Positions 40,150-52,700 of a stretch of 64,000 nt of DNA are shown piece after piece. The position numbers were made by a program, and so were the translations under genes. The notes under the pieces were generated by a model. That model did not search any database and was not told the origin of the DNA. It saw only the letters and a list, made by a program, of their open reading frames with translations. Source of the DNA: Nomia melanderi (Eukaryota > Arthropoda > Insecta > Hymenoptera > Halictidae); NCBI RefSeq assembly GCF_051020985.1, contig NC_135007.1, positions 7,693,501 through 7,757,500 on the forward strand, read 5' to 3'. The stretch's first letter is position 1. The number at the start of each line of letters is the position of its first letter.

Positions 40150-40470
40150 TTAATCATTTTATCAGATCAACTGACTTTTCGGAGTTCCTTTATAGAAACT
40201 CCAAGAGTGCATCTATTGAGACTTTAATTGACTTACAGTTTTCGTGTTGCTAAATCGATTTCTTTAATAATTTCTCTAAGAAACATTTTATTAAATAGAT
40301 ATTAAAAGTTAGTAAAAAGATAATGAATGTTTCTTGGAGAAATTATTAATGAAATTGATTCAGCATCACGGAAACTGTATTGTAAGTTAATTGAAGTCTC
40401 AATAGATGCATTCTTGGAGTTTCTATAAAGGAATTTAGAAAAGTCAACTTAACTGCTCTTTTAGTCTTAA
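40150..40470. mobile_element. Family A inverted dimer (long hairpin), A4
   Basis: Two partial family A copies lie head to head. The left arm (about 40160-40310) reads forward. The right arm (about 40315-40470) is its reverse complement, with shared blocks such as GAAACTCCAAGARTGCATCT. The outer ends are TTAATC and CTTAA, decayed TTAA termini. A transcript across it could fold into a hairpin with arms of about 150 bases. It ends 240 bp before visible timeout exon 1. Confidence 0.8.
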
Positions 40471-40709
40471 TGTAGTATAGTTAGATGACGATTTTGTGTT
40501 CTATATAGTATTGAACAATAAAGAATGCGCTTTACTCGCACATTAGGTTTCTAGTAAAAAAACTTGATTGTTAATTTTTGCTTTATTTCCTTGTTATTTC
40601 ATATTGTAAGCGGTTATATCTGTATTTTTGTATATCTTTTAAATTGTTGATTGTAACTAGAATATTTAATTTTGATGCTATTTTTAATCTTCTTTGTCCT
40701 TTTTTGCAG

Positions 40710-40769
40710 TTGAAGATGAGCCGGTTACTCAAAACGAAGATCAAGAAGAAAACGCCGAGCATGATGAAG
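40710..40769 (+). CDS. timeout: timeout visible exon 1 (acidic linker)
   Basis: The acceptor is a T-rich tract ending TTTTTGCAG and the donor is GTAAAT. The exon enters with two bases of a split codon and leaves in phase 1. It encodes EDEPVTQ then a Glu/Asp/Asn-rich run. TIMELESS proteins carry such an acidic stretch just before the conserved FxFxxFIxR segment, which supports the assignment. Because it starts mid-codon, at least one exon precedes it; none is recognised in the window. Confidence 0.85.
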
Positions 40770-43700
40770 GTAAATTGCGAAAATGAAGTTGGTATGTGTA
40801 GTACTTTCTCGGGTGTAATTGATGAGAACACATGGTCAAAATAATATTTTAGATGAAGAGGAAGATGAAGAGGAAGAAGACGAAAGAAGAACAGTTATGG
40901 TTGAAGCCAATTTCAACTTTACTGAGTTTATACAGAGGTATGATGAAAACATAGATTATAACATTAAAATTTCATTAACATGATATTGAATCAGATTCTA
41001 ACGTATTAAATATTCGTGATTAATCAATCTTGATATAACATCATAAGAAGAATATCAAAGTTTCTGTACCGTGACTGACAATTAGTAATCCCGTTAATTT
41101 TCTGCTCAAGGTTCGCCAACATAAAAATTGTAAAAGCGTTACGAATCCTCCTGCAGCAATTCGACAAAAACACGGACGAGGTGAATCATTACGTTAACAA
41201 GATGTTGCATCGAATTGCATGGGATTGCAAAATGCCAGGGATGATGTTCCAGGCGTCCATGTTTCGGGTTTTCCAGAGAATCCTCGATTCTAAATATCCT
41301 GGCCACAAGGTAATTGTGTATAATTTAACGTAGCAATATCGCTTGCTTTTCAATAAACACTTCACTGTTATTAACATTTAACCTTCTAAACAAATGCACA
41401 TTTATGCTTTAAGTGACTCTTACTAGAATTTAATCTTTCTTAGTTCACGGTTAACAATATTCATTACAAAAAAAAATTTATATTATGACCCAAACACTTT
41501 TCTATGTGAAAAATTAAGTTCTTAAAAATAAACTTCAAATTAACACTATCGTTTTCGCGTTAGTAGCGTTTCGAAAATATTTGCATTCGATCTCCGTTAC
41601 TCGGAACTGTTACTCGGTCAGGCGCTCTGTGTACTCTGTTTTTCTATTAACTTCGGCGGCACTTCAGCGTCGGATTTACATTTCTGGAGTCTGCTTAATG
41701 GTCGCCGGAAGTGCGGTTCTCGCCAGCCATGAAAACCAAGTCTACCTTGCAGGAACTCCAAAAGTTCGCCATCTTCATAATCCGGCGTTTCATCGAAGTC
41801 GCGCAGAAAAATCGGAAGGCATACATGGAGCTGCTCTTCTGGAAGACCACTCGTGACGCGACCGAGGTCGTCGAGGGTTACAACGCGGAAACGGATAACA
41901 AGAAAGTTTCGCGCAGTCTCTGGACCGAGGCCCAAGAGGACGAGTTACGCACGCTCTTTATGGAACATCAGACTAACAAGTATTCCCAGGGTACGTTGCT
42001 CGTGTTCGCGAAATCCTATGATTTACGAGTCTTCTTCAACACGCAAGTGTCCTGGATAATTTTCTTTTCCCGAGAAAAGATGGCTCTTTTCAATTTTCCT
42101 CTCATACGTTCGTCGTTCCTTTTCCTTCGAATATTTGATTAAAGTTCCGCTCATTTATTAGCTAATCAGTTTCTGATTATGTATATCGATGTTACGAAAA
42201 AATCAGATTTCCAGCTGAATTCGGATTTTTGTATTTGGGAAAATTAGAAGTACCGGAGTTAAGACAGAATTATTGAGGGAAAGTGATAAACTTTGTTTAA
42301 TAGGATTTGGGAATTCATTCAATTCGAAAGAAATAAAGTAACATATTTTTCCTATTTCGAGAGTCGAGCAATGAATTTAATTGCGTTACTATCGTAAAAG
42401 ATATTTGTGACAAGGAAGAATAATCAGTTTTATGCAGACACTAATCCGTTATCTAGTACTTCCGATAAGATCTTGTTATTTTCAGCTGAGAAATCTTGAG
42501 CATCAAAACTGTTAGATACTGCCGCGAATTACCGATAATATTAGGTTACTGATAACAACGTCTTCATTTATCGGCTAACCGAATCACGTACCCCAGCGAT
42601 GATCCAGTTAACCACCCCTTCTTAGAATCAATTCACGGACAATATTGATTGACTATAAACGCTAAAAATATTTTCAACCTTAAAACGCCATTCACTCGTG
42701 TTTGCGTCAATGTAAAAACAAATAAATATCGTAAAAAAATTTGTAAACTTCAGCAACGCAACAATTTTCCGAAATAAAATGAATATTTATCAAACGGTAA
42801 TTGCAGCCCGTTGCGTTTTCGACGTCACAGTACGGTTTTTAAGCATAAAAACAAACGTACCATTTACATTTGTATCAAATAATTAAAGAAAAATATTAAG
42901 AAACTTTTGGTTTCTGCTCCTTAGATCTCGTTGACTGGTTATTGGAAAATATTACTCAAGAGAGGACTCGTCGTGGTATTATTAAAAAGCTGAAGGAAAT
43001 GTGCTTAATTGTCAATTCAAAGGTCAGTGCAACTTTTACTTACATTGTCTTATTTGAAATATTTTAGTTTTCATTCAATGGAAAGTAATTTTAATTTGTC
43101 GTCTATGATTATTAAGAATTAAATTCAAAATGTTTAAGTCAAATATTAGGTGCAGTTTTATTATGAATACTTTGTGCTAATAACAATCGTAGCAAATTAA
43201 ATTAATACTTAATTATTTCATAGGGACGTTGAGCTTTTTATACTTTATTTCGTATACTTTGTATAATGATGTATGTTAGTCACATATTTACACAAACTAA
43301 ATTGAAAAATGTCTGGAAATTGCGAAGTCAAACAAGAATGTAGCCCACGAAAATATAGTAACTGTATTTGGCCAAGATTATTCCCTACTTGATCTATGTG
43401 GCGTCTGAAGCTGACACACCCCAAGACTGTGTAATTCTCGAGACGTCTAAGAGAGATGACTGTATTTATTAAATTCCCCTCTTTTTCTTAACGTGTCACG
43501 CTTCGAATCAAGCATAAATACCTTACAACTCTAACAAAAAATTAAAATTTCTTTTTCAAACATATCTCTTCACTACAAATTAACACTAAAACTACCGAGC
43601 AGCTAAATTGACTTTTTGAAATTTTTCTATAGAAACTCCAAGAGTGCACCTATTGAAACTTTAATTCATTTACAATTTAGTTTGCGTATTGCTAAATCAA

Positions 43701-46700
43701 TTTCTTTAATATTTTCTCAGAGAAACATCTATTATCTTTTAATAATTGCCAAAGAAAGAAATCAGAAATAGGCCATTTAACCTGTCTGATGGTTTTAGTG
43801 TTAAACAAGCAATTCATGAAAACCAAACATCGAGTCTCTCTTTCTCAATAGCTCTACATACAGAACATCCATCTCATCTACACATAACAATAACTCATTA
43901 CCAATTTCTAATTATTTTATACCAATTACTAACTCCCATAAAAACACTTCCAATAATAAACAATAGATCTTCAATCCCTTAAACACCCTCTCAAAAAACA
44001 TGATCCTTAAACGCCTCATTGAACAACCGACCATAATAAAGGCAAAAAGATATTACCTACTCACTTTTTCATCCACGATTGTGACACACACACTGTACTT
44101 ACAAAAATAAAAATATTCGAAGTCCATTGAAGCGTGTGGCTTTCAGCCTACCGTCACCGAAACCGTGAGGGAATCAATGATTTAGAAGAAACGCGAGAAA
44201 CGCGGTGGGTGCGACAACCCTCGGGGCCGTCGAGAAGACGAAAAAAAATAAAGATTTTGTACCGTCGACGCTGACGGGATGAACGTATGCAAAAAAAACG
44301 CGGAGCCGGAGAATTGCTGTAGGAACTGTAAATTCTCGAGAGACAATTTCTTCGAGGTGGTTTCTATAGCGCGCCCTCCTTCCAGGCCCGCAGTTCGAGA
44401 AGGAGAAGCCTTCTTTCCTCTTTCTCTTTCTTCCCCTTTCTGTTTTCCTCTCTGTCGCTGCGTGGATCACAACTTCCGCTGTGCCAGCAAGAGTTCGGTC
44501 CCTCTTCGCTGCTTCTTCGTACAGGGATAAAAGTATCTCGAGATTTTCTCCTGTCAAGTGTTCCTTTCCGGCGCCCCTCCGCTCCGTGAAACGCTATCGC
44601 TTTGTTTGCGTTTTCCTTTCAAAGGAGCGTATGAAGATTTTGGACAGGAAGCCAAACGTCGTTGGTTTGCATGCACGTACGGGCACGTCTACGCGTGTAC
44701 ATACCGATTGTCTGATATATATATGTGCTTCGACTTCTCGATTATTGGAACCGTGTCAAGGATTGATGGTCAACGTATTTGTTATTTTGCCGTTTCATTT
44801 GCACTTAAGCTGTGCACTTAGCAAGTTTCAACAGAATCCCTTTTTGGATCTGACTATTTATTTTGTGAAATAATTGTTTTTAAGTTGTCTGGTGAATATT
44901 TTTAAACAGAAATTTTTATTCAGGTGAACTGTTAGAAATTCGAATGAAATTATACGGAGATTTAAGGGTATTTAGTATATAGCATCGTTTCATTCAAGAT
45001 GAAACGTTGAACTCGACTAAACCGTTTGAGTCCCACCGGTTTTTGCAAAGACCCGCTTGAAAGATACCAAGCGGTGCAATCGCGCTTCTTTCGTTTCAAT
45101 TCAGAAACTGAATAACGCTTTTTCATTTTTACGAAAATAAATTTGAAATACAAAAATAGAAATATAACTTTGAACATTAATATTAATAACAATTATTATT
45201 ATTATTATTGTTAAATGATTTTTATTATTCCATTTATTCAATATTCCAAATTACAAATACAATCAGATCCATTATTATCCCATTTCTGAACACTAATATA
45301 ATTTGACAAGCTATTCTCGTAGAAAAGCGTACAAGTCAGATTTCTCAGTGATAAAAATCGTAAGTACAAGTTGTAAAAAAGAGAAACCAGTAGGATTCAA
45401 ATGTTGTTCCGTACGTGAAAGAGTTAAAACTGATTGTATGAGACCGATATGGCACCGGTTCCCGCCAAGGTGTAGCGTTTCATTGCTGCTTTGGTAACGG
45501 CGCAACGATACGTATTTTCTTCGGCGTTCACCTAGAATCACGGCCCGGTAATATTAAAATTTCCGTTCACGAGTTTCGGGGGGGGGGGGCGACTTATTCG
45601 CTTGAGCGCGTTATTTCTCTTCCCTTACTTCGTCCTTTTCAGGAACCTGAGAAGCTATCGCTTTGTTTCCCCGGTTGCCCTTACGAAACACGTATAAACA
45701 TTTGTATCGAGCGTGAAAGTAAAGAGTGTGGTACGCGCCCCGCGAACTTAACCTGCCCTTTCGAAAGCCTGCACAAAGAGAAACCGTCGTAAGAATGCGA
45801 GAACGTACACGCGCCCGGAAATAATTTCCCTCATTTTTTCTGCTATTGAGGGGTCCCTTCGCGCCGCTCGACTCACGCGCCCAGACGAATCAGTCACGCG
45901 AACGAATAGCTTGGAAATACAGTGAATTGCAAAATCGTTGAAATGTACGGAATAAATATTTTACGAAGTTTAGCATACCCATACCATTTATTCAGGTTTC
46001 GTATATTAATTATTGAAAAATCAAACGTTCGGTTGACGAATAAACAGAGTCTATAAAAATAGTTGAAAGTAATTTTTACAGAAATATTTGGCATGCACTT
46101 TTTATTATTGGCTATAATTCAATTTGAGATTTAAAACAATAATTCACAAAATATACGTGCTGAAAACAACGGAAATATCAACAGTTAATGAATCATGAAA
46201 GTTAATAGTAAAACAGAACATTCGTTCAACTGGAAACATAATATTTGTTCATTATACTATCAATAGTAGTCGTAATTTAAACAATAACAACGAAGGTATT
46301 TTATTTGATTTTCTTTTATCCCAATAATGGGCGTTAATCCTTCGACCTTGTACGAGGACTATTTGAAAATGTAAAACCAAAGTATTTCGAGAGTGAACAT
46401 TTTCCACCTCGAGCGTTCAAATATTTTCATAAGCCATTGTAAGAAGAACCATAAAAGAAAGGTAAAGAAAGATAATTGTGTTTCTCCCGCACAGTATAGC
46501 GCAGTTTCGCTTTTTTCTAAGTACAGTACAGTAGACTGTTTCAGTCGTTGTATTATGTTCGCGGAATAGGTGAACGATCATCGGTTCGTTTCGAATGTTT
46601 CGACAATGAGCATGGAAAAGATTATTACAGGCGGAAAGGTGGGCGGCGAATTAACACAGCGCGGCGCACAGTAACTGAGATTTCAACGAGTTTTGTTGTA

Positions 46701-49700
46701 CCAGATACTTGTCTCCCGCTTCCCGCGTGTCCGAGCAGCTTTTGAATAATCCTTTATGCGACAACTTTGCAGGGCTAGTTACAGTACGATTTTAAACAAA
46801 ACCTTCCGAGACAAGTGACTGTCGTTTCATGTATTATGTATCGCATAGCCCGCCGAAAACCAGAATTTTCACGAGCCCCAAAAACTACGAACGCCACCCG
46901 CGGAACTTCGAAGAAAATTTACATGAAAATGTACACCGGCGAATGAGAATCGACCATTTGCATGCGCGTTAAATCCGCTCGTAACGGACTCCTAAACCTG
47001 TTACCTGTTAAGCAAATGAAGTAAAAAATCGTTTGAAAAATATCAATTTCCAACTATTTCGTTGAATTTGTCACATCGTACGCTACATATTGATCGTGAG
47101 CTAAAATATCTTCATCGGTTTATATCCTGGAACTACTTCAAAGTACCATTTTCATTGGAATACCATTACGAAATATTAACTTGAACTTTTACTTCGATGT
47201 AATACGATCCAGTATAAAGCATCATTGTCCGCATTCCTACTGTGACAATCATCTGGCAGTTAGCTTCTTATTTGAACAATGTTGATATACCTAGGATAAG
47301 ACGTTAAATTTTCGAAATATATTTAATACCTCCAAGCAGAAGCGACTGGAAGACCGACAAGAATTTCAGCTGTAAGGAACAGCCGGCAATTTCCAGCTAA
47401 TTTCTGTTCAAGCAAAAATTTCCGGCTCGAAACTGGCAACGTCGATGGCTTCGAGATCCATAGTTGTCTCGCTTCTGTGGATCTAGGCAATTTAACTCTA
47501 TCCCTCGCAAGACGGCCTTCCGTTTGTCGAAAACCCATCGGACAACACCGTGGCGGGACACCTTGTAACGATAATCTTGAGACATTACCTGGTTTAAGGC
47601 GGCTGGGGAGCCTGGAAGCACGTGCGCCAAAGAGAAATAGAGGGAAAGTAAGAGGGATAGATGGGGGTAAGGCGACGATATATCTGACTACCGTTAAAAC
47701 GGTATTACCCCACTTCGAAATTGACGATTAATCATAGGTGTGCACCCGCTGCGCCGCCAGGAAAGGAAGCTGATTGCTCCCACACCACTGATTCGAGCTA
47801 AGGGGAGAGCAAAGTCGGCTGTTCTGGGCTGTTATTGATTCCTTGACGGATTCTTACGGTCGGATCTCCGTGCGGACCTACCCTTTGGGGATTTCGTGGG
47901 CGAATGTTCCGTTAGCTTGATGTATTGCCTAATAAACGATCGAAACTTTGATGGTTAAACTATTCTAATTGCTAGGTTTCATGAGATAATTAAATTTCAG
48001 GCTGAATACGCTTCGCCTGCCGTCGGAACGCTGTTATTTCTGCGAACTTTATTACCGTTATGATGAACAGGATAGAGGATCACGGTAAACTGAAATATTA
48101 CGAAACGATACTTGTGCAACACAAGCGTTCCCGTTAATGTCAGATTATCTTTTGAATAACGTCTCTTTAGGGGGTTAGTTTAACCCTCTCTAGCGAAGTT
48201 TCTGGAACGTGGGAAGAATCCCATTTTATTAGATACTGCTAATTATAGACTGACCAAGATCATCCGACCATATCATTTTAACATACATCTTTACTAATTC
48301 ATTGGTTGCGATAATTCTACTTACAGAGTACAAATTGTAGTCTAAAATTACCAAACAAATATCTCCTTACTCGTGTAACATTCATATTTATCGCAATGAA
48401 ATGAAATACATAAAAAATTCAATTGTTCCATTGTTCGTAATCGCTAATCCCAACGATATCTGTCTACAAAGATATTATTATAAAGTGTATCTTCGGTATT
48501 GATTGTCCAGCGTCTATTCAAGAGGCTGGAGAAACAGTGAAACAAAGTTCTAAGCAGTGTTTGCGCCCGACGTCCTAAGTTGATCACGGATGACAATGCT
48601 CGGGCAATGTCTATTGAACCATAGAGGCCCGGGAATGGCTCCTCCTCTCGGCGGTCTAAAGATTTAGCCACGCAAATGAACGGCACGGAACAGAGGAAGC
48701 GAAGTATAGATGGGTTTGAGGGGATGGTACATGTTATTGATTCGCCAGAGAAATCCATGAAACTGGGTCTTAGCCGCGGAACCGTTTCATTTAAATAATT
48801 TCATGCGTGGGTACCTTTCATTCCTCTAAACTAAGCCCCGCCGGTCTCTGCGCCGGGAGTGTTCATTTGACATTCATTTAGTCGGGGAAGTCGCGCGATG
48901 TTACGCGACAGCCATTTAAGACAACCGAGGGAAAATCCTCTTGGGGGTGGTGAGACGTAATCATCGGAAAACAACCGTCTTATTTTTTCCCCTTTATCTC
49001 TATTAGGAGAAATGAGGGCCCCAGACCGGGAATAAGATTTTATACTTTTTTCCGTGACCCGCTCGAGCAATAAATTGCTGTCGGGCTTGTTTCCGAACGT
49101 GTAAAGGTCAACTGAATTGCTTCATAGAATCAACGGATGAAAAATTGTCGAGCTTGTGTTTATAATTGAAACGAGAAATTGAAAACTTTTGTTTTTCGAA
49201 GAGCTCAACGCGTCGAAAGTAGATTTTCCGATGTTTAATTTGTAAAATATGAATGGTCTCTGCGTGTTTTTGAAATTAGAATTTGTGATTGCAGTGCAAC
49301 GTGAAATGGTAGTGTGATAACACTGCTGTCGCTGTAGCGGGTATTGAGTGCACTTCATTATAATATAAATGATACAATTTTCATTGTCTGTAAACTGTAA
49401 CACTTATATTATTATTGCGTGTAATTAATAATAATTGCGTATGTAAGGGAGAGTTCGTGAGAAATATAATTTTGAATTTTACAATGAATGGTAATCATCG
49501 AATTTAGTATACAAACTGTTAGTAATTCAATTTTCCTGTATTTGATATCTGCTACGAAAAGTATATTAGTGTAGTATATTACTTAGTTAGTTAAAAGTAT
49601 ATTAAATAAATGTTTTAAACTATTTATAACTAAATAATGAGTACATAAACGTGCATTCAAAATACGTTGCGCGTTTTAAGAATTTATCGTTTTACGGAAA

Positions 49701-52700
49701 AAGATACAAAGAACGTTGTTTTTCTATGAAGATTACGAAAATTGTTCCAGAATGTACGTAGCGAAATACAAAAGAGGCTACCCAAAGAATGGTCCGAGGA
49801 AGAAGTTGCTCAACTATCAGAGCTCTGGGAACTGCGGAAAGAGGATGACGGTAATTTTTGAAGAACTTTTATCAGATGAGTCCCAGGAGCGATGAACATC
49901 TTATAGCTGGGTGGCCGTACCTTGAAACAGTTGAGAAATTTTACGAATGCTCACCCGGGGAATTCATTAGCACCGGTGACGATTCTCGAGATTTAATTAA
50001 GCGCCGGGCATCGGTAACGGCTGGCTGCCACCTATAGCAATAATTCGGACTCCGGCCGATGCGGACGAAGAATAATATCCCCGCTGATAGAAGGATTTTC
50101 AGAAGTCTTGTAGAACTTGCTTCATTTCCGTGCAATGACTTTGTCTCTCTCCCGACTTTATCACTCGAAATTCTTCTCCCGTGCTGAACGAAAGTTCCCA
50201 AAACATATTACCCTAGCAACTTTTTCGTTCACTGTTTCAAGAGTTTGAATTTCGTTTTTTTCCCTTGCTGCTTAAATCTTAACATGGGCATTGCTTTTTA
50301 TACTAAACAAAAAATGTTTCAATTATTAAATATATCATATATACAGTTCCATACAGTGATAATACTATATAATATATTATCACGTATAAAATTTTCATTT
50401 AACACGTTATGTTTAACAGAAAACTTTAGCTTCCCTACTATAAATACTATGTTCTATCGCTCAATTCTTCGAAATCACAAAATCCAAAATCTGAAGACTC
50501 GAACAGGTAATCCAATTCGACACGTTTTCTTTCGTCGTTGAAAATCCGAGGCCAATATTTTCTATATTACTCTATTTTCCTCGATCCCTTTAAGAAAATT
50601 CGAAGATCACAATCTCTGAAACAAGCTGTCATTCGACGGGACTATTTTTAATCGGAAACTAACGTTCGATTCTGCCGTTCCGCGTAAAGAGCGAGCCGTC
50701 AGAAGCAAGTACGTCTCGCTTATCAGAAAATGGATATCCTTTTCGCTAATTTAATTCCACTCCCCGCCCCTTGCTTATTACACTGAAAACGGCTGCGATC
50801 GGATCGAATTGAGGCATCTCCTCCCACGTTCGACTTCGAATTAATGCCGATACGGTTTACGTTTTGCACAATAGATCCCGTGGATATGATCTTCAATGGG
50901 CTCACAATAAAGCGTCCGAAGCCAAAGATCAAGGAGAAGCTTTTAGAATTAGGATTGGCTGCGGATCGAAAGGAGCTACGCAAGAAGCGATCCAGAAAAA
51001 GCAACCACGGTAAGTGTTCCACTCTTCCTCTCTTTTTCTCCCCCCACCCCGTTCAGCCTCACTCTATACTCGTTTCTCTTTTTCCCTCTCTTTGCCTCTG
51101 TCTAGCCGTCTTTTTCTTTCCCCAACCCTTCCTGCCGATCTGAAGCGGTGAGATGTGAAGCACTCCTTGTTCTGCTCCATCCTATCCCATTCCATTCGCA
51201 TCTGTCTTTCTTACTATCCTCAGATTCTGCGACTATTCCCATTCGATCAGTCTTCTGCTAATACGATTGCTAGCGACTGCATAGACCCGGGTCCCGGATG
51301 CAGGCAGGGAATAAAAGCAACGGGAAAGAGGGGAACCGCCGCTGTTCGAGAGGAAATGAAAGGGGAGATCAATTTGTACCGAATCTTCTTGTAGGACTCT
51401 CCCCTGTAGTTTCTTTATGATCTAGGAAAAAACGTTCTACCCGTGTCGTCGGAGATCAGGTTACACAGACTTTGTTTCGATACTTGATGGACCGTCATCA
51501 ACAAATTAATTGGGTCCCACGCGAGATTGTGGGGAAAGGTGTGGCACCGGTATTGTTGATAGCTTTTAGTTTCATATCTTTTATTAGATAGCTTTCATTT
51601 TTAGAGAGATTGTGTTTGCTTTTAGTTATTCTTGTTACATATTGATCAACGGGATTTATTGTGAACATTAGGATGAATATTCTCTGAATTCTACGTTTAA
51701 TACAGTGTGTTATAAAGATGAGAGTCGAAGGGAAAAATATTTTATTCTTTGGAAGGTTGAGCGTGTTTGAATTGGATTGTAATGTTTATCATGTCTTATC
51801 CAATATTTGTATTTTCCTGGATGGCTTGCGACGTCAACCACGGTTTACCAAAATGTTCCGACTGGCTTCTTTCTACGGAGTGGTTAAAGTAGAATAAAGA
51901 AGTAAATGTAACGGTCCAGTAGAGTCGAAAAGAATCGGGATGGTCCAGTCATGCGGTTCATACAGCACATCGAACGGCATGAATATAGACAACACTATTG
52001 AAATAACGTTTGCATTTCTGTCCCAACGCTGTGTGCGGGAACGTGAACGGTCTCCGCCAGACTCGTCACGGAATACAAATTTTGTTATTTAATATCGAAG
52101 GACTTGTATTCCGGTCGTAGTTTTCCTGACCCCCGGGGCCAATATGACATGTCCTCGTTTACCATTACTTTGCTCTACGAATTTCATTTCTCTCTCTCCC
52201 TCTCCCTCTCCTTCTCCATCACTCTCTCTGTTTCTTTCTTTACCAAACGGTCTATTTCCATTGAATGCGTAAAGATAAATTGTATCGTGCATACAGTACA
52301 CAAGGTTAGAAGATGAAGTATAGAAGCAAAGCTTTGTCTCGACTTACACGTGGTATTGAAATAACGTTTCCAAGCGCGTTCATAGTCGTGGACTGAATGC
52401 GATCTGGCGACGCGGTACGCCTGGTACGTTTTCGCCGGATCTTAATATCGCATGTATGACGGCTGAAACGTTTTATGACCGTCGACACGAATAACAGACA
52501 ATTTTCAATGTCAATTTCCGGTTTCTGGATAATTGAGCGTCATTCGTTTTCATGGGAATTGTTCCGTGAAGATTTAATTTTTATAGATATCAGCGCGATT
52601 ATAAATTATTAAGTTTCCTTAATTTTCCGTAAATCTTGATACATTTGCATAAGGATAAATTGTGTGATCAGAAGGTAAGGTCTGAATATTTTTACTCTTA

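Larger units (their letters stand above)
43023..49750 (+). other. Intron 5 of timeout (6.7 kb)
   Basis: The largest visible intron, splitting the two myb-like units. It contains the family A MITE at 43580-43804, a CpG-rich patch at about 44140-44720, a run of 12 G at 45578-45589 and AT-rich spacer. I looked for a nested gene, because Drosophila timeout hosts another gene (2mit) in an intron. The open frames here (longest about 130 codons) have no recognisable domain or splice support. Confidence 0.8.

Noticed and set aside
40578..40844. 88-codon + frame over timeout exon 1
   Set aside because: Reads the acidic exon in another frame; the acidic frame has matched splice phase.
41581..41856. 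Frames of 91 (+) and 105 (-) codons over timeout exon 4
   Set aside because: Shadows of the conserved exon in other frames; the true frame carries the TIMELESS blocks.
45405..45430. ACGTGAAAGAGTTAA and the TTAACTCTTTCCC at about 2530 as a fifth TTAA family
   Set aside because: Each is a single short end without a matching partner; could be revived by genome-wide copies.
43023..49750. Possible nested gene in the 6.7-kb intron, as 2mit is nested in Drosophila timeout
   Set aside because: No leucine-rich repeat, signal peptide or long frame found on either strand; only composition-driven frames.
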